Of a stretch of 64,000 bases of DNA, positions 35,804 to 48,700 are shown in pieces. Position 1 is the stretch's first letter. Every line of letters begins with the position of its first letter. The stretch covers positions 1,116,001 through 1,180,000 of the forward strand of contig NC_071668.1 in NCBI RefSeq assembly GCF_028554725.1, written 5' to 3'. The position numbers were made by a program, and so were the translations under genes. This DNA comes from Zeugodacus cucurbitae. Lineage: Eukaryota > Arthropoda > Insecta > Diptera > Tephritidae. The notes under the pieces are model-generated. The model saw only the letters and a program-made list of their open reading frames with translations, was not told the DNA's origin and searched no databases.

Positions 35804-36861
35804 TTTCGCAATTGAATATTAACGAGCACTTGCAGAGTGGCATAGTTGTTGCGAAACTTCTAATGCAAATGTCGCGCCAATAAAAATATCAATATGAGCA
35901 AACACTTGTTTGGCCAACAAGCGAAGTGTTGTTCGCTGGCATTTCTTTGAGAGACCTGGCCGTAAGCCAAAGCAATAAATTCCTAATGGCGAACGTGGCA
36001 CAAAAGCACGCTGTCCCAACTCACGTCGTTGCGCCGGCGCGTTAAATGCTTTCAAATGCCTCCGCTGTCGTAAATGAACACATAAATATGTATAAATGTA
36101 TGTATGTATATGGACATATGACGGAATTCAAAGCATTCAACATTCAAATGGTTGTTATATGAACCTGCTTTATATATATTTTTTTTAATTTTTAAATAAA
36201 TATCATTGCTGACTATGTTGCAATGTGCTGGTATTTGTACAAACATATGTCTATATTATATATATTAATGGTACATATATATCACTCGCGTGCAAACACT
36301 CCTACAAGCTTCGAGTATTTTTTTTTTGGTTTTGCTTTTAAGGCGCATTTCCATTATGCGAATACCTGACACAAAAGCATTTTCCGTGCGTTTTTGCAAT
36401 ATTTTTTGCATTGCATCACAACTGAAATCCACAATTCGCTTTGGCTCTCTTGCCACAGAGCCAGGCAATTGCATTTTTCGCCAAAAAAATTTATAAAATA
36501 TTGTTGGCGTGCCAAGTCTACATTTGCAAGTTGTTTGGTTATGTTTGAAGAAACACTGGAAAACCGTTAAAAATTATTAATTTCCAATAAAAGCTTTGCT
36601 TTTGTCATTAGCACTTTAAACATCTTAAATACGCCTATTTACTTACTTAACAGTTAATGTAATTTTTATGTAGCTATAAACAGTAAGAAAACTGACAGCG
36701 GTCGGTGCAAAAAAAAAAACAAAGCAGACAACAAATTTCGAAAAATAATATGTTTTAAGAGTTTAATTAAAAATGTTACGTTTTCAATAAGAGATATTGC
36801 AACTCTATTCAAAAGTTTACAAATTTCACTTCGGAAGGCTCTTATTTACTGTAAAATCATT

Positions 36862-37330
36862 CTTCTTCTTCTTCTTCGGCACTACAACCGTGTTTTGGTC
36901 TGGGCCGTGATACAAAACTTCGTTTTGTGGCATCTATCCTTTACGAAGTCCCTATGCACTTGATCTTTCCATAAGATCCATTGGCGCCTTTGCTTCCGTT
37001 GGCCACCCATAGGTCTTGAATCGAACGGGCTTTTCGCTGGAGCACCGTATTCTATGCGTACGAAATGGACCCACCAGCGCATTCGTTAGATTTTTAAACG
37101 CTTAACTATATTCATGTCGCCATAGAGCTCATACAGTTCCATCCTCATTGGTACTCCTCGCTTACAAGGACGGTTCCAAAGATCTTGCGGAGAACAGTTC
37201 TCTCGATTGTAGCAAATGCCCTCTTATCTCGGTTTGTCATCTCCATGTTGCGAGCCGTGTAATAGGACGGGAGTGTTGAGAGACTTGTAGAGCCTAACTT
37301 TTGTTTCTCGAGAGAGGGATCTGCTTCTCA
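36862..37330 (-). mobile_element. RTE-like LINE 3' fragment, antisense to spire
   Basis: On the - strand, segments in shifting frames read SLSRETKVRLYKSLNTPVLL (37310 downward), then LRKIFGTVLVRRGVPMRMEL and YELYGDMNIVKRLKI, then MRWWVHFVRIEYGAPAKSPF and an RRQWILWKDQVHRDF block. This is the typical C-terminal part of an RTE-type or related non-LTR retrotransposon ORF2, downstream of the reverse transcriptase. It has a frameshift near 37250 and a stop near 37098. The 3' end abuts a GAAGAAGAAGAAGAA tract (reverse of 36862-36877), consistent with a short-repeat tail. A 5'-truncated, dead copy. Confidence 0.78.
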
Positions 37331-40300
37331 GTAATAAATATGTACCACCTGTTGACAAGAGTTTTACTGCGCTTGATCTCCAGGTTTAGTTAGGTAGGGT
37401 AGGTAGGGTATGCTGGTTGCATTATTATACTTTTGATTTCACACAAATGTCTACTGGGTTGTTTGTCCGATGCAGTTTCGCCGGTTGTCATTTGCAGCTG
37501 AGTAATAAATATGCGATATTAAAACTTTTTGAGAATCTTTTATGAAAAACTTTATTTAGCACTTTGGAACAACAAGTGTCAGCGCTCAAATAAACGAGTG
37601 CATAAAAAACTCAGACTTTTCCATACGAATTAATGACATGTGAACACTAAATGCTAAGTTCAAAGTGTTAAGTGGGAACATCATAAACACCGGCGGCATA
37701 AGATTAACAACAAGTAGGCGAACATCAAGAACCTTTTTATTTTATTAGTTGAGGGAAGTGCAACCTTGAGATATTAGTGATACTTTATGATATTATCACA
37801 CGAGTGAAGTTACTGAAGCACAAATTCAGTTGTGAAACTGGGTATCTAACTCCCTCGTTAACTCCACAGTTATCTATTGGCAATCTAGTAGTCTTTGATC
37901 TTTCGTTAGACAATCGTTGAAATGAAAACTGAAGTCAATAAACTGCTGACGATCGCAAATGAATTTTGCATTAATCAGCTGAAAGAGAGCCGATGTAGCA
38001 GAGAGATCGCGTGGAGAGCGTGTAATTAGTGGAAGAAGCCGCGCAGCTGATAAGATAAGGCTGAAGGTGTCTCTGTGTGCGTGCCTACATATAGTACATA
38101 GATGCAAATGTATATGTCTGCCTATCACATTGAAATTTGCATGGCAATCGAGAAGCACTCACAACTCAAGTGATTCAACAATATTTACCGTTTGTCACTA
38201 AGCAAACAGCTGCAAAGTGCACACACACACACACTCACAAGTTAGTACTAAGTATGCAGTTATTTGCCGATTAATTAGTATATGAAATTAACTTTTTAAC
38301 AGCTGTTATGCAAATAAAGGCCTTAACGGTGCTTCAGGGAAAATTATTTATTTGCCTTCATTAATTTGGCGGTTTTCGCACCTACATTTAGGCCAGTGTG
38401 TGTGTGAATCATGTTTGTATTGATTTAGCGCTGCTTTTCATCCCACCGAAATAAATTGAAATTTGCGAAATAACGTCAATTTTTAAATTTAGTAGCGAGT
38501 TTAGTATCTGACTTTTATGGAGTCAGCAGTTCTAAAGATAAGCCAACTTGTTTTGCTTGCGTGTGCAATCATGAGCAAAATAAAAGCATAACAACAACAA
38601 GTGGTATATTATTAAAAAAAAAATAGATATATAAATTATAACAAAAAATCAGCTGATTAACCTTGGTTGGCGATCATAACCTCAAAATTATTTTTATCAA
38701 AATTAATTTTTCTATATTTTGCGCTGATTTTATGTAGTCAGAAAGGACTCAGTGACTCTCTCTAAAATTTTTTTGTGAAAATATTATATGCTACTGCAAC
38801 AATAATAACAATAAAAACTTTTTTTTATATTTAATATTTTTTTTTTTAATTTTCAAAAAGTTTTATTTGTATTATATCCACCAAATCTTTTGGACTCTAA
38901 TACTTTCCCACCACACCGGATGACAAAGTTCGATTATTATATGTAATCGCTTATCTCATTTGCTTTGCGGCGGTGTCATTTCATATCCGAATCGATAACT
39001 AATTACTTTAATCAGTTGCTCACGCGATGTGTTAGCCAAACTTTTGAGTTTTCAAGGTGAAATTTTGCAGAGATATCACATACAATGACTTTCATATATT
39101 TTTAATTGCAATCAAAAAAGTATGTATTTTATGAATTGAAGATTAATAATACAAATCTCTCATAATAAAGTTGATTTCTGCAACAATTACGGCCAAGGCT
39201 CTTCTAAACCAGCTTCTCCCAAATCTAAAATACAAGTCATTAACTGAAGCAATTGCAGATAAAGTAATTTTTTTTTTAACGAAATAAACGCCAAATTGCC
39301 ACAAGTCATTGCTTCAACTGCATTCATTCACTAATTTCGGCATTCATGTCATCAATATTTGCATTTGGCAACACACACACAGAGTCATTTACAACGTTAA
39401 AAGCGCCATTATCCAAATTTATTGCGCTCATCAGCTAAATGCCGACGTTTAGTATGAAATACGAGCAGATTTGTAATACGAAATTGTATGAAAAATGGGG
39501 AAAAAAACGCCAACAGCAAATTAATATGTTGAATGGTAATCAACACACTACATACATATGTACATACAAACATATAAAAATACAAACACACATCTGTATT
39601 GTTTTACACGAAATGCAAATGAGCGAAGGCAACAACAACGCAGTCATTAAAATTAAAAAAAAAAGTCATTAAAGCAACACCAGCGAACTCCCAACAACAT
39701 CTGATAATGTTGGCCTGCAACATGAATAACAATAACAACAACAACCAGTTAACCAAATTCGGTGCGAATTTCGCATTGCTCAGCTGTTCGGCAGCTCACC
39801 CCTCTCACCCGCCATTAGCGTGCGGTCGCTCGTCTGCTTGGGCTCATTAATGACAGAGGCGCCGGCGAAAGAAAGACGTCAACGCGTCAACACGTCAAAA
39901 ATGAAGGCACAACAACAACACAAACAACAATAACGACAGCATTAAGACTCCAATAATAATTTGCTAACGAAGGTGCAATAAAAGAGACAATAAAGGTGTT
40001 AAGACACAATGGCGCATAAAAGAAGAAGAAGAAGTCGAAGTCAATAAACAAATTAAAGCAAACGAGACACTCATACAGACACTCATGCGCATTGGCAACA
40101 CCTAAATGTAGTTCACATTAAAGCGCATTTCGGCAAAGCCTCTCGGCTTAGGAACTTCTTTTTTTCTTCGCAGAAACTACAAAAAATAATGCGAAATAAC
40201 GGTAGTTAAATAAATAAAATTATCAACGCATACTTAGACACGTCTTTTGTTGTGTTTGTGTTTGTGGTGCGCCATTGATTAGAAGAGCGAAGAGCGCTGC

Positions 40301-41084
40301 GAAGGGCCACGCTGGGAGCAGCGCCAACACGCAGCGGGTGTTTCTTTAAAGCGAGTGAAACGCGTGCGAATACCAACAACAATAACAATGGTATTATGCG
40401 CTGCAAAGTAAAAATGAAAAAAAAAATGGAAAATAAACATTAGACTTAAGGCAGTAGACCTGTTAAGCGCAACAACTGTGAGAAAATTTCGCACAAAAAC
40501 AACAACATGAAAATAATTTAATGAAGAAGACATCTTTGCTGCCTCATTCACATATAATTTTCAAGCTTAACTTGCAGCGCTAAAAAGGTATATCAATCTC
40601 AAATCTGCCGGCATGATACTCGTTTAATTAATAGCCGGTAAACCCCCTCAGCTATAGGCTTTAGGCTCAGATCATTTTAGTCAGTTGCATGCTGCTCTTG
40701 AATCTAGTTTTAATTTTAAACAATGGACTCCAACTGAGCTATTTCCTAAATCAATTAAGAGACCAAGGTTTGCGAGAAAGAGTCTAGCAGAGTACTCTAG
40801 GAAGTGTTCTATATACTCTAGCTATTATTTTAGAACCCGAATGCTAGTTTTGAAAATTATAATTTTCATTGTCATCCATGAGTCTGAAGATGTTGAAGAG
40901 TTCAAGACCACAGGATCTGCAAATTTAATACTTCGATGGTTCGAGACCGCTGTAAAAGACTGTGTTAGTTAGAGCAAGATTTGATTTTTAATAGGTTGTT
41001 TCGACTTAACAAAAAATATTGAATTAGCGTTAAAATTGTTCTGGATGAAGGATCTACAAACAATTGAAAATAGTCTGAAATTAA

Positions 41085-42001
41085 TGCCGGTATTCTGCTT
41101 GTCACATTTGTCTCATGTCTTTATTTGTCACAATTGCGAACTGGCGACCCTGTTAGTCAGGAAGTATCATTTTGGTATTCTGGCTGATACAGTCTCAAAA
41201 AAGTTCACCAAATAGTGTGGTGAAAAGAAAAGCAAGCTATCAGCTGTTTATTTTAGTTGATTAGAGATGAGTGCATGTTCACAATGATACTTTATGAATT
41301 GATTGCACGCAATTAGTTTTTTTTTTACCAAATTTCAGCAGAAAAATTTCTTGTAAATAATTGGATAATACTATTAATGAAAATAATACTGAAATAGTTT
41401 ATAATAAATGCGTAATATATGCATTTTATCTGAATCAATTGTTAAGTAAATATGAAAAATGTTAACAACCTAACAATCGACTAACACATGTTCTCATCCT
41501 TACATTTGAGCATAATGGCAATCGAAGGTAAATAATTGTAAAAAATACAAATTCATTATTTTATGATTATTATATATTTTAGATTTTGGATATATATATA
41601 CATACATATTTGTGTTTTGGAAATCGAAAGAATTTCCTAAACGTATTTTCTTCATATAAAAAGTGATCTTCCTTGTTGCGCAAAATAGCCAGATTGCGCC
41701 TACGAGTGTAGCTAAAACATAGGTACTTTGTTATCCATTATTGCAAAATTACAAATATTAATACATTACCTCTCTTCTTCTCGTTTTTTTTTTCATTATA
41801 ATATATATTAGGCCAATTGCATCAACCATTATTGTGCTCTTGTTTTTCTGTGACCTGGTTTAAAGCACATCACAAATTAGAGACTGATATTGCTCAAATA
41901 GAGATGAGACAAACTCGCCAGAATACCAAAAAGTCACTATAGAGATTACACCACAGATTCGTCTCTATTAGAGACTTGAGACTGCTCGCAGAATACCGGC
42001 A
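41085..42001. mobile_element. MITE-like element with inverted ends
   Basis: The left end TGCCGGTATTCTGC at 41085-41098 is matched by its reverse complement at 41988-42001. Inside each end a second similar word occurs (TTTTGGTATTCTGGC near 41171 and its inverted copy near 41917-41931), and stretches such as GTCTCAT pair up. About 917 bp, with no coding capacity seen. The flanks TTAA (left) and TAAA (right) could be a decayed 4-bp target duplication. The superfamily is unclear; piggyBac-like or hAT-like derivatives are both possible. Confidence 0.6.
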
Positions 42002-45000
42002 TAAATCTCTCCTACTCTTTATAACAACCTTCGCTGTCGTGGTTTTTCCAAATGTGCGGCGTAGATTATCGATAGCTATAAAAATCGATCGTTCTTTAAT
42101 CCTATAAATTTCCATAGTGTTTATATAGGTTTCTTTGCTTTTTAAAGTAGACAATTGAATTGCTTTATAACAACAGAAGACAATATCCGCGCTTCTGCTG
42201 CTTGCTGCCCACCCATTTCTAATGTTCTGCAATTGTGTTATCAAGCAAAGTCAACTGCGATAAGTGCCTCTTATCACAATCACCTTGTGACGTAAAGCAA
42301 ACGCTATCATTTATTTATTTGTGGGTTCTTCCGAAGGCAGCAAGAGAAAACCTTAAAATAATTTACTTAAAAACTTATTGCTGTGCAACCAACTCCGAGT
42401 GCCAAAGTCTTCAAGACAACAGACAAAAGTCGAAAATCAACAAAGCTGCAGCTGAAAATATTACAAGTTCATTTCACAATTTGGTCAAGGTTGTTGGTTG
42501 ATTGTTGTAAGTGCTTAGTAATAGCGTCAGCTTCTGTGTTTACGCAATTGTCTAATTTGTTTTTGAAAATTTAATTCTAATCTCTTGCAATGAATGACTG
42601 CTAAATGCTAACTATAAAGATGTGTGAATGTGTGTGTGTGTGGGTATAATATATGCGCGTACGCAAAGCAGTTTGGTCACGCTCTAATCTGGCACTAGGC
42701 TAGACACAAGGCACAACAACACAATGCCGGTTAGCGCACCCCACAGTGCCACAATGAAACAAAGCTTTATGCCAGCCAAAACGCAGACACACACGCATAC
42801 ACCTATACAAACACACATACCTATATATCTAATATATATACATATATATATATCTGTCTTTTAACGATGCATATTAGAGCCGCGAGTCGCTGAGACACGC
42901 ACGTATTCTTCGTCAATATGCTTAAATGCAATCACACATACACATATACATACACACACACCTAGGCAATAGAGTTGCACATGTATTTGTGCTGATTACA
43001 GTTATTTGTTGTCACTTATTTATTTATTTACAAGTGCTGTTATTTATTTTAAGCTGTCGCTTATCAAACCCTCGAAAACAGCGTGTAGACGTGTGTAGTT
43101 TTGAAGTGCTGCATTAAAGAGCTCGATTAAGCACATACTAAGGATGTTACTTTAAAATAAGAAAAATAGGTATGGAATTGTTTAAAGTTAATGAAATCGC
43201 TTAAAATACATTTATTTGTGGTTGGAATGAGGACCACCAGTCGAATGAGTCATTACATTGTCGTCACTGCGACTGTGCATGAGGTCACACCAACACTATC
43301 GCAGTAACTGTGTTCATCAGAAAATGCAGTTTGGTTATATTGATAATTTTTTCTGGAGATTTAAGAAGAAAAATTTAGAAAAAATCCCCAAATCTGACTA
43401 TGTAAATAATACACTGATCTACCAAAGAGGCCTTGCAATTGTTTATTCCATATTCATTAGAGTGTTTACATACTCGGCTCAAACACTTCCTCAAATGCCG
43501 GAAACTGGCGCTTTTACCAACTCAGCCCACCCATGTGATAACTACATATAGTAGTATTCACATGTAATATATATACACATATGTTCATAAATGCCTCCAC
43601 ATCAAATTCCAATAAATATTTCCCTCACTCATTAAACGGTGCATTTTACTCACTCTACATTTCCCATTTAATTTCATTTTTCACATTTCACCAAGTAAAG
43701 TGAAAAAATCCGCACATAGCATGGCATTTAACGAAATTGTCTCAGTTCCGAGTCACCACAACGCAGTAGACCGAGCCCAAACAGGTTCGACGCTCTGTAC
43801 GGCCCGGGTCCGAGGCAGCCTCCTTTCGGCCGCGGCCACTTTCTAGTCATTTGGCTTTAATTAAATATCAATATTTATTAGCGTCAATTGTTCAAACACA
43901 CACACATACACTGAGCGGGCTCCAAGTCGCTGGGTGTGTTTGTACCCTCGTGAATTAAGTCGTACGCGCAGCCACTCAGCGTTTACTCGCTTGTCGTTTG
44001 CTGTGAGCGTACATAATAAAGTTAAAAAGCGCAGTATCAACATGAGAGCAAAAAGTGAACAACAACAACAAAAAATATGTTGCAACAACAAATGCACAAG
44101 AAATGAATTGCGAAAATTGAGCGAAAAAAACGGTAAATTACGCTTAAGCCAGCTGATTGACTACCGGCTAAATGCACAGCAACTAGTTGGTAATAATCAC
44201 AACAACAACAACAACATGAACATTAGCAATTACAATTCTACTTGCAACAACACAGTGTTAGTGGCGTTTTTATTGTTGTTTGTGCAGCTGTGGCTTATTA
44301 AACATTTTTGTTGTTGTAATGCACTGTTTGCTCGATAGCCTTCGGTGATAGTTGGCTATGGCTGTGGACAGCAACAACATAAGTATTGGTTGTTGTTGTT
44401 TTTGTTGGCGCTGCTTGAACGGTTATCGATAAACAATTTATAGCCACTAAACTAACCGATGTGGTGAGGGGTGAAGGGGTGACTGGCATAGCTAGACCAA
44501 CAGACTGCCAACCCACCAGTCCATCAATTTGACGCATTATGTGCCGTTAGGCACGCGCACTATATAAACAACGGTTCATAATTGACCACGCCACGGAGTT
44601 TTTAATTTGCCATTGTACCCCCGGGAGGGGAGGTGTTGCTGCTATTACTGGTGAGACAAAAACCAACAATAGATTTGGAGAGACCCCTCTACCCCTCAAA
44701 TTTCATTAAGCGGAATTTATATCAACGATTGCATTGGCGAAACTGGGTGGAAGGCCTTCATTTTTCGCCGGGTGAGCTCAGCAGGTGCAACATTGCCAGC
44801 GAGGAAGTGGCAGCCGGTGCCGTTTCTTTGTTGTACGAATACTCGAATGTGTTTGTAGCTGTAGACATTTGGCAAGCAGCAGCTGTTGCTACGATATTTG
44901 CACCGGGCGCTCTTACGCCCACAGAGAGTGTGCTCACCTTCCTGTTGTTGTTGTTGCTGTTGTTGTTATCATGTTTAATGTTTCATTTAACAATTTCCGT

Positions 45001-48000
45001 TAGTTTTTTTTGCATTTAGTTTTATCTACCGTTAACATATAATATTTATTGCCAAAGTCACCGGTGTCGCTACTGTAAGTCGCTTACAAGGCGGGGTTCA
45101 GCACAGCGCCACCGCATATTGACTCTTACCGTTAATGGCTTTAATTACCGCCAATCATTCATGCCACCAAATGCCAACAACAAACAGTCAATTAATGAAA
45201 CTAATTATGTTTGCTTGCTTTTGCCAACTTGTTGAATTAATTGCGCTTTAGTTTATTAAAGAAAATGGCAGTTAACAACTATACCAACAATAACAATAAT
45301 AACGGTAAAATGGAATAGTTAGTTTCTTATTTCTTACTAACTGGCGTTGAAAGTGGTTTCCGGGTCACACGTCAACCACTCACTGGCTTGGCTTGGCTCG
45401 GCTCACAAATTTCATATTCGCATTTTCTATGCAAATGTCGGATTTAAGTTTTTTTATGGCATTTTTACGACACTCGCAAACAAATGAGCAGGTTTCTCAC
45501 GCAATTGAAGTTTGTCGACTACTTTCTTCACTTCTTTAATTATTAATTACTCTATTATAATAGCATAATCTGTCAGAAAACTAGAAGCCGCAAAGTGTGT
45601 GCGGGCAGCTGCGATATACACTAGAAGAAATTCGAGGCGCAGAGTCAGGGCATGGTCTTTAATGCTTTATCTTAGATCAAGTTGGCAACTCTGGTGAATT
45701 CTTGAAATAGAAAAATTTTGGGATCTATGCAGTTTACTTGTCGTTAAATATAAAATCGGATTATTCCGCATCCGGATTAACATGGTGGTACTACTCGCAT
45801 AATTTGGAGGTTAGGAATAAAAAAAATTTAATTTTTATTTTTTTAATTTTTATTTCTTCAATTTTGATAATATATTTTCATTAGATTTTGGTGAAATTTA
45901 TTTCTAAATTTATACTTAATTAGCAACCAAAAAATTTCCTCAAGTTTTCTTCTTACTTTTAACCAAAAATTTCTCACAGTGTGTCACTAATCTCACATCC
46001 AAGAAGATCTCATTTAGTTTGCCTAATATTTTTACTACTGGCACACACTATGCCCCGGCATTTCTTGCATATAATACATATGAACCTTTACATAGTTTCA
46101 GTAAGCGCTGCTTAATGTCTATATTTAATCTAGAGAGACCTTCTAACACAATTCAGCCCACAAATTAACTAACCAAAGAAGATCGCAAGGCAAAAAAAAA
46201 CATGGGTTGACTAGTAAAGCTAGAGACCATCATTACTTGAGTTAGTAAACATACTTATTTGTTGTGTACGCACGCTTAAGTAATGGCTATAATTGACCCA
46301 GTTAAAGATGGCAAACTGCCGCGGCCGCTTTTGGGTAAAAAGCGATAAAACATAAATGATATGAGCATTCTGGGCAGCGCGCTCATTAGCCGCAATTTGT
46401 GGAAAATTTTAATATTTTTTTTTTTTAATCTACATTTTCCAACCCCCAATTTTTGTTATTTTAATTCTTTGAAATGATCACCAGGTCAGTGTTTAGTCCG
46501 AAATTTAAAACTAATTCACCTGTTTTATCGCTTATTTCGCGCATGCATTTGCAGTTCTCATTTTCTCTTTTTTACGGGCCGCACAACCTTTCCACCAGTG
46601 AAGGGGAGTAACCGGCCATGTACGATTTTCAATGTCGAGCATTCGCTTTTCCATTGTTTCGGTATGCAAAAATTTACGCGCACAAAATTAATTAAACTAG
46701 ATACTCGTTCGTACTAATTGAATAAAGTAGCTGCTCAAAGCGCGCTCACACAAAGGTACAACAAAACAACACGTCGTTTGTGGCATTCGCATGATGTCAT
46801 TGGCGTTTGCGAATATTTTATTTTATTCTGTTTTTTTTTTTTCCTTTAATAATAATGACTTTCTAAAGAACCTCCTACAAGCATGAGCACACGCAATCAA
46901 TGGGCGCACTTACACATTCATATATTTGGACAGTGATACTTGGAGACATTCAGAGGGGGTCTCAGTGTTGCAATTTAATGGTGGGACTCATGGTGGCTTG
47001 AGAGTATCTTAGTTAATTCAGACATACATACAAACATGTCTACATATGTTCTCGCATGTCTGTGAAGATTTTCTAATCAAATTATTGGTTCTTGACTTTG
47101 TCTGCGTTCTGCGAAATCGCGTTGCTACGAGACACAAATTGTGTGGCATGTGGAACACGCAAGCGGAATTTAATTTGCTGAAACGTTTAATTGACATTTA
47201 ACGGTCGTTTTGTATACGAAAATGCCGTTGGCCGTTAAAAACAACTACAAACACTCATTAGTTATATGTTTGTTCCTTTTTTTGTTTTTGGGGTCTGTTG
47301 ACTACTGCTTCGCTATCACGTAATAATAATATTTATAATAATGATGTTAGAGCTGCGGGTGGAAGCCCATAAATTAGCGGTTTAATGCGCTGCTATTTTT
47401 TCAATTTATTTTTGTTTTGCTATTTCTGTTGATTTACGCGCGTTTCCCGAAAGCAAATTAGGCAAACTCGGGTATCGGTTGACCACACGCTGATGTCATG
47501 CGCTTGCCACGGGAGCATAATAACTTGAATTTTAACGGCCTAAAAATTATAAATAATACAATTGAAAGAATTTAATGAATAAACAGCAGTCAGCAGTCAG
47601 CAGCCAACATTCCAGCTGTCAATTAATTATTTCTAATATTTATTACATTTGCCAAGCTGTTTGCATATGACGGCCCTCTGCCGCCTTGAATTGATGAAGA
47701 CTTTTTTGTGTTCAAGTGCGTGTATTCACCGGCGAGCTACGCTCAGGTGCTAAGCGCGAGCCAAGCGGAGCTCCAGTACACTCAGTGTCGCCTAACATTT
47801 CAATTACTAACAAAAACAACAGCAATACACACAGCCGCTTAGCGATTTATGGCCGTCATCAGTGAACGCTTCGGCACTTCAGTTGACTTTTAAAAACTGA
47901 CTTCAAGCATTAGCATTGCATATCTTAACAATTTATATTATTTATATTTGCACATTGCTCATGTGACTGTGTGTGTGTGTGTACAAAGTATGTTAAATGA

Positions 48001-48659
48001 GCGCTCGAACGGTTCAGCGAACTCAGAAACCCAATACCGCTCATTACCAGCGCCATTACCGTCGATTTGTGCAAAGGCATGTGTTTTCAGTGAATTAAAC
48101 AACTCTTTTAAAAACTCATTTGCAACTTGAAAAATGTGGGCCACACACACACACCCCACAGGCGCGTAAAAAAAATCACTGCTAACACACAACAATGAAA
48201 AAAATGAGACACCGCCAACCGCCAACTCCTCTAACCCCACATTCCCACCAAGTTTGTATGCAACAACATTCTCGTCTGCTTGTCTACGCAGCTTGCTTGG
48301 AGTGCCTCTTTCTTCCTGCATCGCATCACGCTTCGTGCATTTTTGTCGTGATCTCGTAAATGTCATTGGGCACACTGATTAAACTCGTGAAGAAATATTT
48401 AAATTTTAATAACAAATTCATCACTTCAACTCATTCGTTGTTGTTGTTATGACTCTTCATTTACCATGCTTTTGAAGGCTGTCTTCGAGCACTTGGCTGG
48501 AGTGCATTGTTGTTGACTACATTTTGCAACCAAATATTTGCTTAAACCATTTAATTTTGCTTCACTTAATTTTTTGAGTTGATAATCTCTTTGGAAGACT
48601 TTTATGACTTTTCGCTTTCGCATTTTTAACTTTTTTTCACTCTCTCTCTCTCTTTGTAG

Positions 48660-48700
48660 GTGATGACAATCACGCGCTTCTGGTGGCTTCACATAAAAAG
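48660..48700 (+). CDS. spir: Spire microexon (41 nt) within KIND domain
   Basis: Preceded by a 30-nt pyrimidine tract with (CT)n and TTTGTAG, followed by AAAAAG|GTGAGT. Its first two bases complete codon 220 left by the exon ending at 24505 (Gly). The next 13 codons read DDNHALLVASHKK and end in phase 0. Matching phase over 24 kb, strong splice sites and the absence of stops support a real exon. In Spire the KIND linker is followed by a helix with a conserved LG..LY.ALD segment; the HKK end would lead into it, so the next exon should supply it. It could be alternatively spliced. Phase and splice sites are seen; membership of spire is inferred. Confidence 0.68.

Larger units (their letters stand above)
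24506..48659 (+). other. spir: spire intron 1, about 24.15 kb, phase 1
   Basis: It runs from GTAAGT to a TTTTTTTCACTCTCTCTCTC tract and TTTGTAG. It holds a DD41D transposon, a LINE 3' fragment and a MITE-like element, listed separately. The rest is CAA/TTG-rich, with CAA runs mimicking Gln/Asn frames at 25320-25680, CA/GT runs near 29988-29998, 34550-34562 and 34809-34820, and GAA runs near 31965 and 40021. 27504-36861, 37331-41084 and 42002-48650 contain no frame with a recognisable domain. I cannot exclude other short exons or intronic non-coding RNAs. Confidence 0.75.

Noticed and set aside
44041..44338. Asn-rich + strand frame with CAA repeats
   Set aside because: Low-complexity repeats only; no domain and no splice context tying it to spire.
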